Below are positions 6,724-13,810 of a stretch of 31,223 bases of DNA, in pieces (the first letter of the stretch is position 1; every line of letters starts with the position of its first letter). Below the pieces are notes generated by a model. It did no database searches and was not told the DNA's origin. It was given only the letters and a program-made list of their open reading frames with translations. The translations under genes were made by a program, and so were the position numbers. Origin of the DNA: CAYMJV01 sp964390545 (GTDB lineage Bacteria; Desulfobacterota; BSN033; UBA1163); the NCBI GenBank assembly GCA_964390545.1, contig CAYMJV010000035.1, positions 1 through 31,223 of the forward strand. Reading direction: 5' to 3'.

Positions 6724-7137
6724 CTAAACTTTCACCGTTTTCAGGCCCGCCTTCTTGGCTGCTGATATCTGCCTGATGTCCGAAGATACAAAAACATCGG
6801 ATTCCCATTCCAACGCGCAGCCTATATGTAATGCATCCAGGGTGCGCAGTGTATTTGTTTCAAGAATGTGAATTGTCTGCCCGATCACTGAAGGAGTTAT
6901 ATTACAAACCGATATGTCCTCAAAATCTCTTAACAGAGTGTCTTTTGCACCATCGTACTGATTTTTTGTTATGATAGAATCCCGTTTCAGTCTGCATAAA
7001 GCAGAGATAATTTCAGGCAAGCAGATTGAGCTAACCCCTAACATAGTAGCCTGAGCACAGAGATTTTCTACTGTATCGCTACCAGGCTCTTCAATGTATC
7101 GTTTGGCAAAGGCTGAAGAGTCAAAGAAAACCTTCAT
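6724..7137 (-). CDS. PIN-domain toxin, VapC family
   Basis: The 137-residue protein has the VapC order of acidic residues: MKVFFDSSAFAKRY (D6), LPEIISAL (E42 region), TLDALHIGCALEWESDVFVSSD (about 99-120; D100 and D119/D120 candidates), given here in parts as LRTLDALHIG and VFVSSD. VapC toxins are Mg-dependent RNases that cut tRNA or rRNA. The start overlaps the antitoxin stop by four bases (ATGA), the same layout as in the module at 3260-3951, but the two toxins belong to different PIN subfamilies, so one is not a duplicate of the other. Confidence 0.88.
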   Translation of the reverse strand: MKVFFDSSAFAKRYIEEPGSDTVENLCAQATMLGVSSICLPEIISALCRLKRDSIITKNQYDGAKDTLLRDFEDISVCNITPSVIGQTIHILETNTLRTLDALHIGCALEWESDVFVSSDIRQISAAKKAGLKTVKV

Positions 7138-7367
7138 CTCTTAGATTGTCTCCTTTCCTTCAGAATCTCCCTGCTTAAATAGGCTCCTTTTACAGATAAC
7201 CTTAAACCAGGTTGTTTCCAAGAAAGGGTTCTTTCTTCATCCGAAGCAGGAATTATTTCTGCAACGGGTTTCCCATGACGAAGGACTTTTATCGTTTCCC
7301 CCTGCTCGACTGCATCAAAATAAGTTGCAGCATTTTGACGGAATTCAGTGAATGTAACCATTTTCAT
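7134..7367 (-). CDS. Phd/VapB-type antitoxin
   Basis: The 77-residue protein has the Phd/YefM N-terminal DNA-binding fold: VTFTEFRQNAATYFDAVEQG (4-23), then ETIKVLRHGKPVAEIIPA (24-41). The basic C-terminus (KERRQSKR) ends at the toxin overlap. GAGGTG upstream is the ribosome site; ATG at 7367 and the third codon ATG are both possible starts. It is expected to bind the palindrome at 7393-7410. Confidence 0.85.
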   Translation of the reverse strand: MKMVTFTEFRQNAATYFDAVEQGETIKVLRHGKPVAEIIPASDEERTLSWKQPGLRLSVKGAYLSREILKERRQSKR

Positions 7368-7392
7368 AATCTGTCACCTCATGAAGTATATG

Positions 7393-7430
7393 TTGTACAG
7401 TAATGTACAATATTATTCTCACTGTGTCAA
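7393..7430 (-). promoter_or_regulatory. Promoter and operator palindrome of the second toxin-antitoxin operon
   Basis: A perfect inverted repeat TTGTACA (7393-7399), four bases, TGTACAA (7404-7410) lies about 25 bases upstream of the antitoxin start. On the minus strand TTGACA (7430-7425) and TACATT (7407-7402) form a promoter with a 17-base spacer, its -10 box inside the palindrome. Binding there would block transcription. Confidence 0.6.
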
Positions 7431-7484
7431 TTCTTTTGATTCCCTCTTGATTCTCTGAGCTTTGAAGGATGTGATAAGGATTTT

Positions 7485-7536
7485 GGGTAGGGGAAGCTTT
7501 AGCCTCCTTTTTGGGCGACTGAAGTCGCCCCTACCC
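7485..7536. repeat. GTAGGG-type palindromic repeat, 52 bp
   Basis: The ends are GGGTAGGGG (7485-7493) and CCCCTACCC (7528-7536). Inside is a perfect hairpin GGGCGACT-GA-AGTCGCCC (7513-7530). It abuts the stop codon of the next minus-strand gene, so it could act as a 3' stem-loop. A relative with the same GTAGGGGCG start lies at 28871. Confidence 0.65.
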
Positions 7537-7537
7537 A

Positions 7538-8041
7538 CTAATGAAATCGAATTACTATATTATAAGAGCATGCTTTTCCCAGGACCTTCATGCATTTACC
7601 CAAGGGCGGGGCCAGTTCATGCTCCAGCCCCTGGGCATCGATCCAGCCTTGAAGCCTTGAAAAGATGCCGCATTCATATTGATCTTTTATGCCAGCCTTC
7701 ACAATATTTTCGTTGGCAAAACATCTTGTTAGATGCATTTCATACGTTTGATGGTCAAGAATTTTTATTTCATAGTCGACCAAATCAGGCCCAAACATCG
7801 AAAGAGCTGCTTTCTTAAGATTCAGGTATTCTTCCATATTCCTTGACGGTGACAAATCTAAAGCTTTCATGAACCGTTTCATCTCCACCCGGCCCAATTC
7901 CCTCGCTACTTTTTGATTTAATCGATTGGCATGTTCGATACCAAAATGTTCTGCCACAGCCATAAACCATCTGGCATCGTGTGACATCCAGCCTTTGATC
8001 AGTAGGTCTTTCTGTATTTCAGAGGAAAGACGACTTAACAT
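7538..8041 (-). CDS. DUF6125-like protein, paralogue B
   Basis: The 167-residue protein has the pattern KGWMSHDARWFMAVAEHFG (about 16-34), then ANRLNQKVARELGRVEMKRF (about 38-57), which recalls DUF6125 and the related L-2-amino-thiazoline-4-carboxylate hydrolase-like proteins. Biochemical role is unknown. C-terminal cysteines occur in YECGIFSRL, GKCMKV and GKACSY. The start at 8041 was chosen over 8077 because GGGGGAT precedes it and the longer form would overlap the upstream gene. It begins 11 bases after its paralogue, so the two form an operon and may act together. Confidence 0.7.
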   Translation of the reverse strand: MLSRLSSEIQKDLLIKGWMSHDARWFMAVAEHFGIEHANRLNQKVARELGRVEMKRFMKALDLSPSRNMEEYLNLKKAALSMFGPDLVDYEIKILDHQTYEMHLTRCFANENIVKAGIKDQYECGIFSRLQGWIDAQGLEHELAPPLGKCMKVLGKACSYNIVIRFH

Positions 8042-8052
8042 AAGAATCCCCC

Positions 8053-8565
8053 TTATTTTCTTAGCGTAAATCTCCACTTACAAAACAGATTTTTTGGATG
8101 GGGATCCGGTGGGGCGAATAAGCACTCGACATCGATACGCTCATCAATCTCATGAGCAAAGCTCTCAAACTCACTCCGGTGCATCTCTTTACATACAAAC
8201 TCTTCCAAACCTCGTTTAAGGCGAGCCTCCTGGGTCGGGCAACTGGGGACGGTAATGATCACTTCGTTTTCCTTCTCTTCAATCTCATAACCCACCAAAA
8301 TCATCCATGGGAAATACCTCAGAGCTTTGATAAACCCCCGAAGCCCCTTCTCTACAATATCGTACCGACTGATCAGGTCTTTAGCAGCCATTCCTGCTAC
8401 TCGGCCCCAAACCTGCTCGTTGAGCTTTTCGGCCGTGGGCTGATCGAACTTCTCCGTCACATATAGAAACCAGAAGGCATCCATCACCCGGTAATGCCAA
8501 AGTAAGAATTGAAGGTAACTCTTGATCTCTGATGGGTTCATCTTTTCAAATACTCTGAGATCCAT
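8053..8565 (-). CDS. DUF6125-like protein, paralogue A
   Basis: The 170-residue protein shares the layout of the next gene: LLWHYRVMDAFWFLYVTEKF (about 21-40) in place of the MSHDARWF segment, then AEKLNEQVWGRVAGMAAKDL, and a cysteine-containing C-terminal half (VPSCPTQEARLKRG, FVCKEMH, VECLFAPPDPHP, FCKWRF). The start at 8565 has GGGGAG eight bases upstream; the upstream ATG at 8601 lies inside a palindromic repeat and is not a credible start. Function is unknown; related proteins are sometimes called L-2-amino-thiazoline-4-carboxylate hydrolase-like. The two copies are clearly diverged from each other. Confidence 0.65.
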   Translation of the reverse strand: MDLRVFEKMNPSEIKSYLQFLLWHYRVMDAFWFLYVTEKFDQPTAEKLNEQVWGRVAGMAAKDLISRYDIVEKGLRGFIKALRYFPWMILVGYEIEEKENEVIITVPSCPTQEARLKRGLEEFVCKEMHRSEFESFAHEIDERIDVECLFAPPDPHPKNLFCKWRFTLRK

Positions 8566-8595
8566 GTTTATCTCCCCTTTCTCAAATATCTTTTT

Positions 8596-8688
8596 TGTCA
8601 TTCCTGCGGAAGCAGGAATCTATAGGGTTGCTTTTTTCTGGATTCCCGCCGGAGTTTACCCCGTACTCGATACGGGGCGGGAATGACA
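8596..8688. repeat. Double-hairpin palindromic repeat, copy 1
   Basis: It is bounded by TGTCATTCC (8596-8604) and GGAATGACA (8680-8688). The left half is a hairpin ATTCCTGC-GGAA-GCAGGAAT; the right half holds CCCCGTACTCGATACGGGG, a stem around 8659-8677. Bases 8638-8685 are identical, in reverse orientation, to 13497-13544. It sits between convergent-free minus-strand genes, filling most of the gap. This looks like a MITE or REP-type repeat. Confidence 0.8.
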
Positions 8689-8696
8689 TCTATTCC

Positions 8697-9962
8697 TCAC
8701 CTAGTGGTTTGCTGATCAGTACTCAGCCTTTCAATTCGTTCGACCAAAGGAGGATGGGAATAGTAAAACCATGCATAAAGAGGATGGGGAATCAAATTGG
8801 CTAAGTTGTCTGAGGCCAATCGTTTGAGTGCATTACACATCGGTACTGTTGTTTTCGTCAACTCCAATACGAAATCGTCTGCTTCCCGCTCAAACCTTCT
8901 GGAAATGGCCGACTCCAACGGTTGAGCAAAGTAGCCCAGGGGGCTGAGAAGGGCTCCGATTAGAAATATTCCAATATAAACCGTGGGCTGCGTAAATCCA
9001 AAGGTCTGGTAAAGCAGCGGCCAGTTCAACAAACTGTCCACGATATAAAAGGCGGCAAAAGACAAAATCTCAAGAAGAATGATCTGTTTAAGCACATGTC
9101 TTTTCTTCCAATGGCCTACTTCATGGGCCAAGACAGAAATAATTTCCTCTTCGGGGTGAGATTGTAACAAAGTATCAAAGAGGACGATCCGTTTTGTCTT
9201 GCCGATGCCGGTAAAATAGGCGTTGGTATGTTTGCTGCGCTTCCCCGCATCCATCTTGAGGACGGCTTTGACTCGGAGTCCCACCTTTTCCATCAAATTT
9301 CTGATGCGCTCCACTAATCCTAAATTCTGGATCGGTTCAAATTTGTTAAATAGAGGCGCAATGACCACTGGGTAGAGCCATAACATCATCAATTCAAACC
9401 CCCCGACCAGCATCCATGCCCATACCCACCAAGCCCCTCCGCCATGAATCACCAAGGTTAGCAAGAGCCAGAGGATCAGACCTCCTAAGAGGAAAAGAAT
9501 GACCGTACTTTTTAAAAAGTCTAAGATCCACATCCGCAGCGTCATTCGATTGAATCCATATCGTTCTTCAATAACAAAGGTATCGTAAAGACCGAAGGGG
9601 ATGTGAGACAGGTTTGCCAAGAGCGAGAGGATAGCAAAAAAAATCAGGCCCTCAACAATCAACCCAAATCCCCAAGATCGGATGGCCTTCATGAGCCAAG
9701 GCAGGAAACCCGAGAGCAAGACAACCAGGTAGAACGCCTGATGAATCAAAGAGGCCCCCATATGAAAATGATCAGAATCGATGGTGTAGGCTGAAATCTT
9801 CTTGAGGGTCTCCTGATCCACGGTATCTTGAAAAACGGCAGGAACAGTGGTTCCGTATTGGCGGAGATGGGCGAGGTTGAGCCGATGGAGATAATATTGA
9901 GTCGCAGACCGCAACAAGAAAAGGACAAGAAAGACTAAAAGTAAAACATTGAACTGAATCAT
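8697..9962 (-). CDS. M48 family (Ste24/CAAX protease-like) membrane metallopeptidase
   Basis: The 421-residue protein is a zinc membrane protease of the Ste24 type, with about six or seven membrane segments (for example 5-20, 73-92, 100-120, 150-172, 176-200, 292-312, 328-345). Zinc ligands are H280 and H284 in LAHEVGHWKKRH with catalytic E281, and E360 in FEREADDF. The N-terminal half resembles the Ste24 N-terminal domain (IEERYGFNRMT near 131-141). Length is typical. In bacteria such proteins are thought to act in membrane protein quality control. Its start overlaps the stop of the XRE regulator gene by four bases (ATGA), so the two are translated together. Confidence 0.92.
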   Translation of the reverse strand: MIQFNVLLLVFLVLFLLRSATQYYLHRLNLAHLRQYGTTVPAVFQDTVDQETLKKISAYTIDSDHFHMGASLIHQAFYLVVLLSGFLPWLMKAIRSWGFGLIVEGLIFFAILSLLANLSHIPFGLYDTFVIEERYGFNRMTLRMWILDFLKSTVILFLLGGLILWLLLTLVIHGGGAWWVWAWMLVGGFELMMLWLYPVVIAPLFNKFEPIQNLGLVERIRNLMEKVGLRVKAVLKMDAGKRSKHTNAYFTGIGKTKRIVLFDTLLQSHPEEEIISVLAHEVGHWKKRHVLKQIILLEILSFAAFYIVDSLLNWPLLYQTFGFTQPTVYIGIFLIGALLSPLGYFAQPLESAISRRFEREADDFVLELTKTTVPMCNALKRLASDNLANLIPHPLYAWFYYSHPPLVERIERLSTDQQTTR

Positions 9963-10450
9963 TTTCTTGCCCTTTTGCGCCTACGCCTAACTACCTTTTT
10001 TTCCTTTACTTCAGGACCCTTTTCTTCGAGAAGCTTTTTCACAGCACGGCGGCCTAATTTCCGGAGCGCTACGAGAACGCCTTTCTTTTTCCCTCTGGGT
10101 TCAAAGATCCCCTGCTCCCACTGATAGATCGCACCGACTGTTACTCCAGCGAGGGTGGCCATCTCTTTCTGAGTGATCCTTAAACGTTTTCGGAGGTTCC
10201 TGATCAGACGGGGCGAGAAACGGGATTTTTTTACCTCGTCCGGTGGAGCCTCCAATGGAACCTTCCCCTTTCGTAGCTCTTTCTGCTGTTGGGCTGCCAA
10301 TTTTTCAAGTGTTGAGACCGACTTACGAAGCTGAGACACCACACTCTTCAAAGTTCTGACATCCCTGCTCAATGGGAGAGAGACCTTTCTCATCTCTCTT
10401 TTCGCCAAACGTACAATTTCCGACTTAATCATTCCTTCTAATTTACCCAT
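9959..10450 (-). CDS. XRE-family DNA-binding protein with coiled-coil N-terminus
   Basis: The 163-residue protein has three parts: a basic heptad-rich helix (about 1-65, likely coiled coil), a helix-turn-helix domain of the XRE type (about 83-130, with NLRKRLRITQKEMATLAG then VTVGAIYQWEQG), and a very basic tail ending KVVRRRRKRARK. It should bind DNA as a dimer or higher oligomer; the basic tail adds non-specific binding. The start at 10450 follows GGAGGGGG; the ATG at 10468 overlaps that site and is rejected. It is translationally coupled to the M48 protease gene, so it may regulate it or its own operon. Confidence 0.8.
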   Translation of the reverse strand: MGKLEGMIKSEIVRLAKREMRKVSLPLSRDVRTLKSVVSQLRKSVSTLEKLAAQQQKELRKGKVPLEAPPDEVKKSRFSPRLIRNLRKRLRITQKEMATLAGVTVGAIYQWEQGIFEPRGKKKGVLVALRKLGRRAVKKLLEEKGPEVKEKKVVRRRRKRARK

Positions 10451-10480
10451 ATTTCCCCCTCCTTCCATAGACTCGCAAAG

Positions 10481-10537
10481 GGCATAGGGCTATGGGCATA
10501 GGGAAAACCTCTATGCTCCATGCTCCATGCCCTATGC
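10481..10537. repeat. ATAGGG/CCCTAT imperfect repeat at the 3' end of the oxidase gene
   Basis: GCATAGGGC (10482-10490) pairs with GCCCTATGC (10529-10537). Between them GGGCATAGGG and two copies of ATGCTCC repeat. The right arm includes the stop codon of the oxidase gene. The stem-loop may slow or end transcription between the two genes. Confidence 0.55.
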
Positions 10538-11923
10538 TTCTTCAAAGATTTTTCCTGGATTCATAATGCCCTTTGGATCTAAGAGTTCCTTAATCTGCTT
10601 CATCAGCTTGAGGCTTTCACCGTGCTCTCTTTTCATAAATTTCTTTTTCCCAATTCCAATGCCATGTTCGCCAGTCGCTGTTCCACCCTTTTCCAGAGCA
10701 AAACTGACAATCTCCTCCCCTGCCTTCTCAACCTTCTGCCGCTCTCTCTCATCCCCGGTGATTCCCAGGATTTCCATGTGGAGATTTCCACTTCCGGCAT
10801 GGCCAAAGGCATACCCTTTCAATCCCCTCTTCTCCACAACTTTCTGACCCCATTCGACCATCTCGGAATATCTTGAAATGGGGACGGCCGTATCGATCAC
10901 TAAGGACGAAGTGCCGGGATTGCTTATCTTGATCGCATCGTGAACCTCATGCCGGGCCTCCCAGAGACGGTTTCGTTCCTCTCTTCCAATGCCTGCGTTA
11001 AACTGTAGCGAGTGATGATCGGCACAGATTTCTTTCACCACTTCTAAATCCTCTTTCAAGGCCACGGAGCTCGTTCCGTGAAATTCAATGAATAGGGTGG
11101 GCCTTTCGTCCAAAGAGAGCTTCTTATACCGGTTGACCACTTGAACGGTCGGGATATCGAGGAGTTCCAGAGCTGTCGGCGAGAGTCCAGAACGCATGAT
11201 CATAGAGACGGCATCCGTGGCTTCACGAACTGTGCTGAATTGAACCATGGCAGCCATGAACTCTGCTGGAACTCCCATCAATCGAAGCGTAACCTCTGTG
11301 ACGACACCCAGCGTCCCTTCGGACCCGACAAAGAGGCGGCAGAGATCATAGCCTGATGAACTTTTCACGGCATTCGTTCCAGGGTGGATGATCTCTCCCG
11401 AGGGAAGGACAACGACCATATTGAGCACAAAATCTTTGGTGGAACCGTACTTGATCGTGCGGATTCCACTGGCATTATTTCCCACCATCCCTCCGATGGT
11501 GGCGGATGCTCCAGGGTCCGGAGGGAAAAAGAGGCCATATCGGGAGAGGTACTGATTCAACTCCTTATCCATGACGCCTGCTTCAACGCGGACCTGAAGA
11601 TCTTCTGCCCTCAGTTCCAGGATATGGTTCATCTGTTGAAGGCTTAGAACAATCCCTCCTTCGACTGGAATAGGGTTACCCTCGACGCTCGTCCCTGCCC
11701 CCCAGGGAGTAACAGGGATCCGTTTCCTATTAGCCAATTTGAGAGTTCGGCTAATCTCCTCCGTGCTGAGGGGCCAGATGACCACCTCTGGCCTTTGCCT
11801 ATCATGAAAAGATTCGTCTTTTCCATGAAGATCGAGAACCGATTCACCCGTGGACATCCTTTCTGGACCCACGATTTCCCGGAGGAGATCCAATTCTCTC
11901 TCCATAACCTTTCCGTATTTCAT
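10532..11923 (-). CDS. FAD-linked D-2-hydroxyacid dehydrogenase (GlcD/D-lactate dehydrogenase type)
   Basis: The 463-residue protein should oxidise a D-2-hydroxy acid such as D-lactate or glycolate and pass electrons to a membrane or Fe-S partner. The FAD-binding PCMH domain spans about 38-215: VTPWGAGTSVEGNPIP (70-85), then PDPGASATIGGMVGNNASG and VGSEGTLGVVTEVTLRL. The C-terminal cap ends with GTATGEHGIGIGKKKFM and LLDPKGIMNPGKIF, the standard family ending. No GlcE/GlcF or Fe-S partner gene is adjacent. The start lies 10 bases after the argH stop, and its AGGAGG sits in the last codons of argH, 14 bases from the ATG, which is long; M7 is an alternative start. Substrate cannot be told from sequence. 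Confidence 0.88.
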   Translation of the reverse strand: MKYGKVMERELDLLREIVGPERMSTGESVLDLHGKDESFHDRQRPEVVIWPLSTEEISRTLKLANRKRIPVTPWGAGTSVEGNPIPVEGGIVLSLQQMNHILELRAEDLQVRVEAGVMDKELNQYLSRYGLFFPPDPGASATIGGMVGNNASGIRTIKYGSTKDFVLNMVVVLPSGEIIHPGTNAVKSSSGYDLCRLFVGSEGTLGVVTEVTLRLMGVPAEFMAAMVQFSTVREATDAVSMIMRSGLSPTALELLDIPTVQVVNRYKKLSLDERPTLFIEFHGTSSVALKEDLEVVKEICADHHSLQFNAGIGREERNRLWEARHEVHDAIKISNPGTSSLVIDTAVPISRYSEMVEWGQKVVEKRGLKGYAFGHAGSGNLHMEILGITGDERERQKVEKAGEEIVSFALEKGGTATGEHGIGIGKKKFMKREHGESLKLMKQIKELLDPKGIMNPGKIFEEA

Positions 11924-11933
11924 CGCAACTTTC

Positions 11934-13442
11934 TCAGCCTCCTAGGACGCGCTCCATCCTGGAAGCCAGCTCTCTTGACTTGTCAATTTTTCTTCTCATT
12001 TGGATCAGCCATTTTCGATCTATTTTCATCTTCCTCTGAAGGGATGAAACATCTTCTCTTATTCTTTTCTCCGAAGGTGCCCCGATGGACTGGAGTTGGG
12101 CCAATATTCTTTCGGGTCTCTGAATCTTCTTCACATCATTCTCAGTGACCCGAAGACCAATCTTACTCTCCTGAAGGGCTCTCTTCAAACTTGGGTAAGA
12201 AACTTCTCCCTTTCCATCTCGCTCAGAATATTTAACCGCCTTCTCCATGACCAGCTTCGCCTTCCGCAAAGGTAGAGACCGGTGACTGACCAACCATTCC
12301 ATCAGTGCCGTTGCGCCGGCAAACTCTTCCTGGGCCTGCTTCAACATCTGAGGCTGGTTGACTTGAAGAAGCCGGATCACATCGGCCATCACGGAAAGGG
12401 CGGGTTTCGATTCTTCAATCAGATCCATGATCCAATACTTTGTCCACTGAGTATCCCGATTATATCCCATGAACAGGGCTTTGCCGGCCGAGAGGAGGCT
12501 GATCACGACACCATGGACAAAAGAGGTCTTTGCCTTGATCACCTCCAGAGAACAGGGATTTCGCTTCTGGGGCATGATGGAACTTCCGGTGCAATGACGA
12601 TCATCCAAACGGATCATATTAAATTCCCAGGTGGATAGAAGGATGAAGGTCTGGGCCATCGTGGAGAGATGATTCATCATAACCGCCACCGCATAAGCCA
12701 GTTCTGCCTCAGGCTCCCATCGCTGAGTGATCGGGTCAGTGACATTCTCTGTGGGACCATCAAATCCAAGGAGCTTTGATGTCAACTGTCGATCCAGATT
12801 GAAGGAGGTGCCATACCCGGCTGCCGCTCCCAGTGGATTCTTATTAAAAAGATCAAACCAGTGGATCATTCTCTGAACATCCCTCTGCAATGCCTCACTA
12901 AAAGAAAGCAGGAGATGGCCAAAGGTGGTTGCCACGGCATGTTGGTGATGGGTATAGCCGGGCATGACCGTTGAATGGTATTCTTCGGCCCGCTGAAGGA
13001 GGGACTCGATCAGAGAAAGCAATTCTTCGATAAACTCCAAAACCTCATCCCGAAGGTAGAGGCGCATATCGAGGACGATTTGGTCATTTCGGCTTCTTCC
13101 CGTATGGACCTTCCCTCCAGATTCCATCCCCAGCCGTTCGATGAGAACGCTCTCGATGTTGGAATGGACATCCTCTTTCGACGGATCTAGCTTAAACTTT
13201 CCTTTTCGGAATAGGGTTTCGAGTTCCCTTAACCCTTTGAGAATCTTCTTTCCGTCCCCTTTTGAGAGAATGCCCTGATGGCAGAGCATGATCACATGGG
13301 CGCGACTTCCCCAAAGATCATAGGGGATCAATACCTCATCACAGAAAGGAAGGCCTTTCACATCTCTCCCGGAAAGAAAACCGACCATCTCTTTGGAGGG
13401 AAGTTTTTCAAATCGCCCCCCCCACAATTTCTCAATTTTCAT
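11934..13442 (-). CDS. argH: Argininosuccinate lyase, divergent
   Basis: The 502-residue protein belongs to the fumarase/aspartase superfamily and should split argininosuccinate into arginine and fumarate. Seen are WGGRF (7-11), VHTGRSRNDQ (112-121), GYTHHQ with the base-region histidine H165 (162-167), and the signature TGSSIMPQKRNP (285-296) with its mobile serine loop. Differences from ordinary ArgH are clear: GYTHHQHAVATTFGH instead of GYTHLQRAQPxTFGH, and DPITQRWEPEAE where most have DxVSDRDF. The C-terminus is longer (ArgH is usually about 460). Start at 13442 follows GCGGGGG; the upstream ATG at 13499 lies in a repeat. The partner argG lies 368 bases upstream. A related lyase acting on another N-succinyl compound is possible. 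Confidence 0.8.
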   Translation of the reverse strand: MKIEKLWGGRFEKLPSKEMVGFLSGRDVKGLPFCDEVLIPYDLWGSRAHVIMLCHQGILSKGDGKKILKGLRELETLFRKGKFKLDPSKEDVHSNIESVLIERLGMESGGKVHTGRSRNDQIVLDMRLYLRDEVLEFIEELLSLIESLLQRAEEYHSTVMPGYTHHQHAVATTFGHLLLSFSEALQRDVQRMIHWFDLFNKNPLGAAAGYGTSFNLDRQLTSKLLGFDGPTENVTDPITQRWEPEAELAYAVAVMMNHLSTMAQTFILLSTWEFNMIRLDDRHCTGSSIMPQKRNPCSLEVIKAKTSFVHGVVISLLSAGKALFMGYNRDTQWTKYWIMDLIEESKPALSVMADVIRLLQVNQPQMLKQAQEEFAGATALMEWLVSHRSLPLRKAKLVMEKAVKYSERDGKGEVSYPSLKRALQESKIGLRVTENDVKKIQRPERILAQLQSIGAPSEKRIREDVSSLQRKMKIDRKWLIQMRRKIDKSRELASRMERVLGG

Positions 13443-13496
13443 CGCAAACCCCCGCTTGTAGTTACTAAGGAGTCCATAATTTACAAAACATCGGGC

Positions 13497-13582
13497 CATT
13501 CCCGCCCCGTATCGAGTACGGGGTAAACTCCGGCGGGAATCCAGGAGAAAAGACTGGATTCCTGGTCAAGCCAGGAATGACA
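13497..13582. repeat. Double-hairpin palindromic repeat, copy 2 (inverted)
   Basis: Bases 13497-13544 are the exact reverse complement of 8638-8685. The other end carries a hairpin ATTCCTGG-TCAAG-CCAGGAAT and closes with GGAATGACA (13574-13582). It is thus the same kind of element as copy 1 in the opposite orientation, upstream of argH. Together the two copies bracket the four genes from argH to the M48 protease. Confidence 0.8.
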
Positions 13583-13635
13583 AAGCAAGGCGAGTGTCTA
13601 TACAATTATGGAATGACTACTAAATCCCCCCATCT

Positions 13636-13789
13636 CCCCCTTTACTAAGAGACTGTGTCGTAATATCATTCTGAGGCATTAGCCGAAGAATCTCTGTTTT
13701 CCAACCTATTGATTCTATGAGATTCTTCACTTCGTTCAGAATGACAAGCATGGCGTTTCCTCCCAATACGACACAGTCTCCAAAGGGGG
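13636..13789. repeat. Three nested inverted repeats between argG and argH
   Basis: From outside in: CCCCCTTT (13636-13643) with AAAGGGGG (13782-13789); a perfect 14-bp pair GAGACTGTGTCGTA (13649-13662) with TACGACACAGTCTC (13767-13780); and an inner TCATTCTGAG ... GAAGAATCTC with GAGATTCTTC ... TTCAGAATGA, ending near 13743. The inner part is of the same family as the element at 26285. The nesting looks like successive insertion of one short element into another. Confidence 0.7.
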
Positions 13790-13810
13790 GGGATTATCAA
13801 TTTCCTTATC

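Noticed and set aside
8566..8601. Upstream start of the DUF6125-like gene at 8601
   Set aside because: This ATG lies in the TGTCATTCC end of a repeat; the ATG at 8565 has a good ribosome site.
13443..13499. Upstream start of argH at 13499
   Set aside because: It is inside the inverted repeat copy; family alignment begins at MKIEKLWGGRF.
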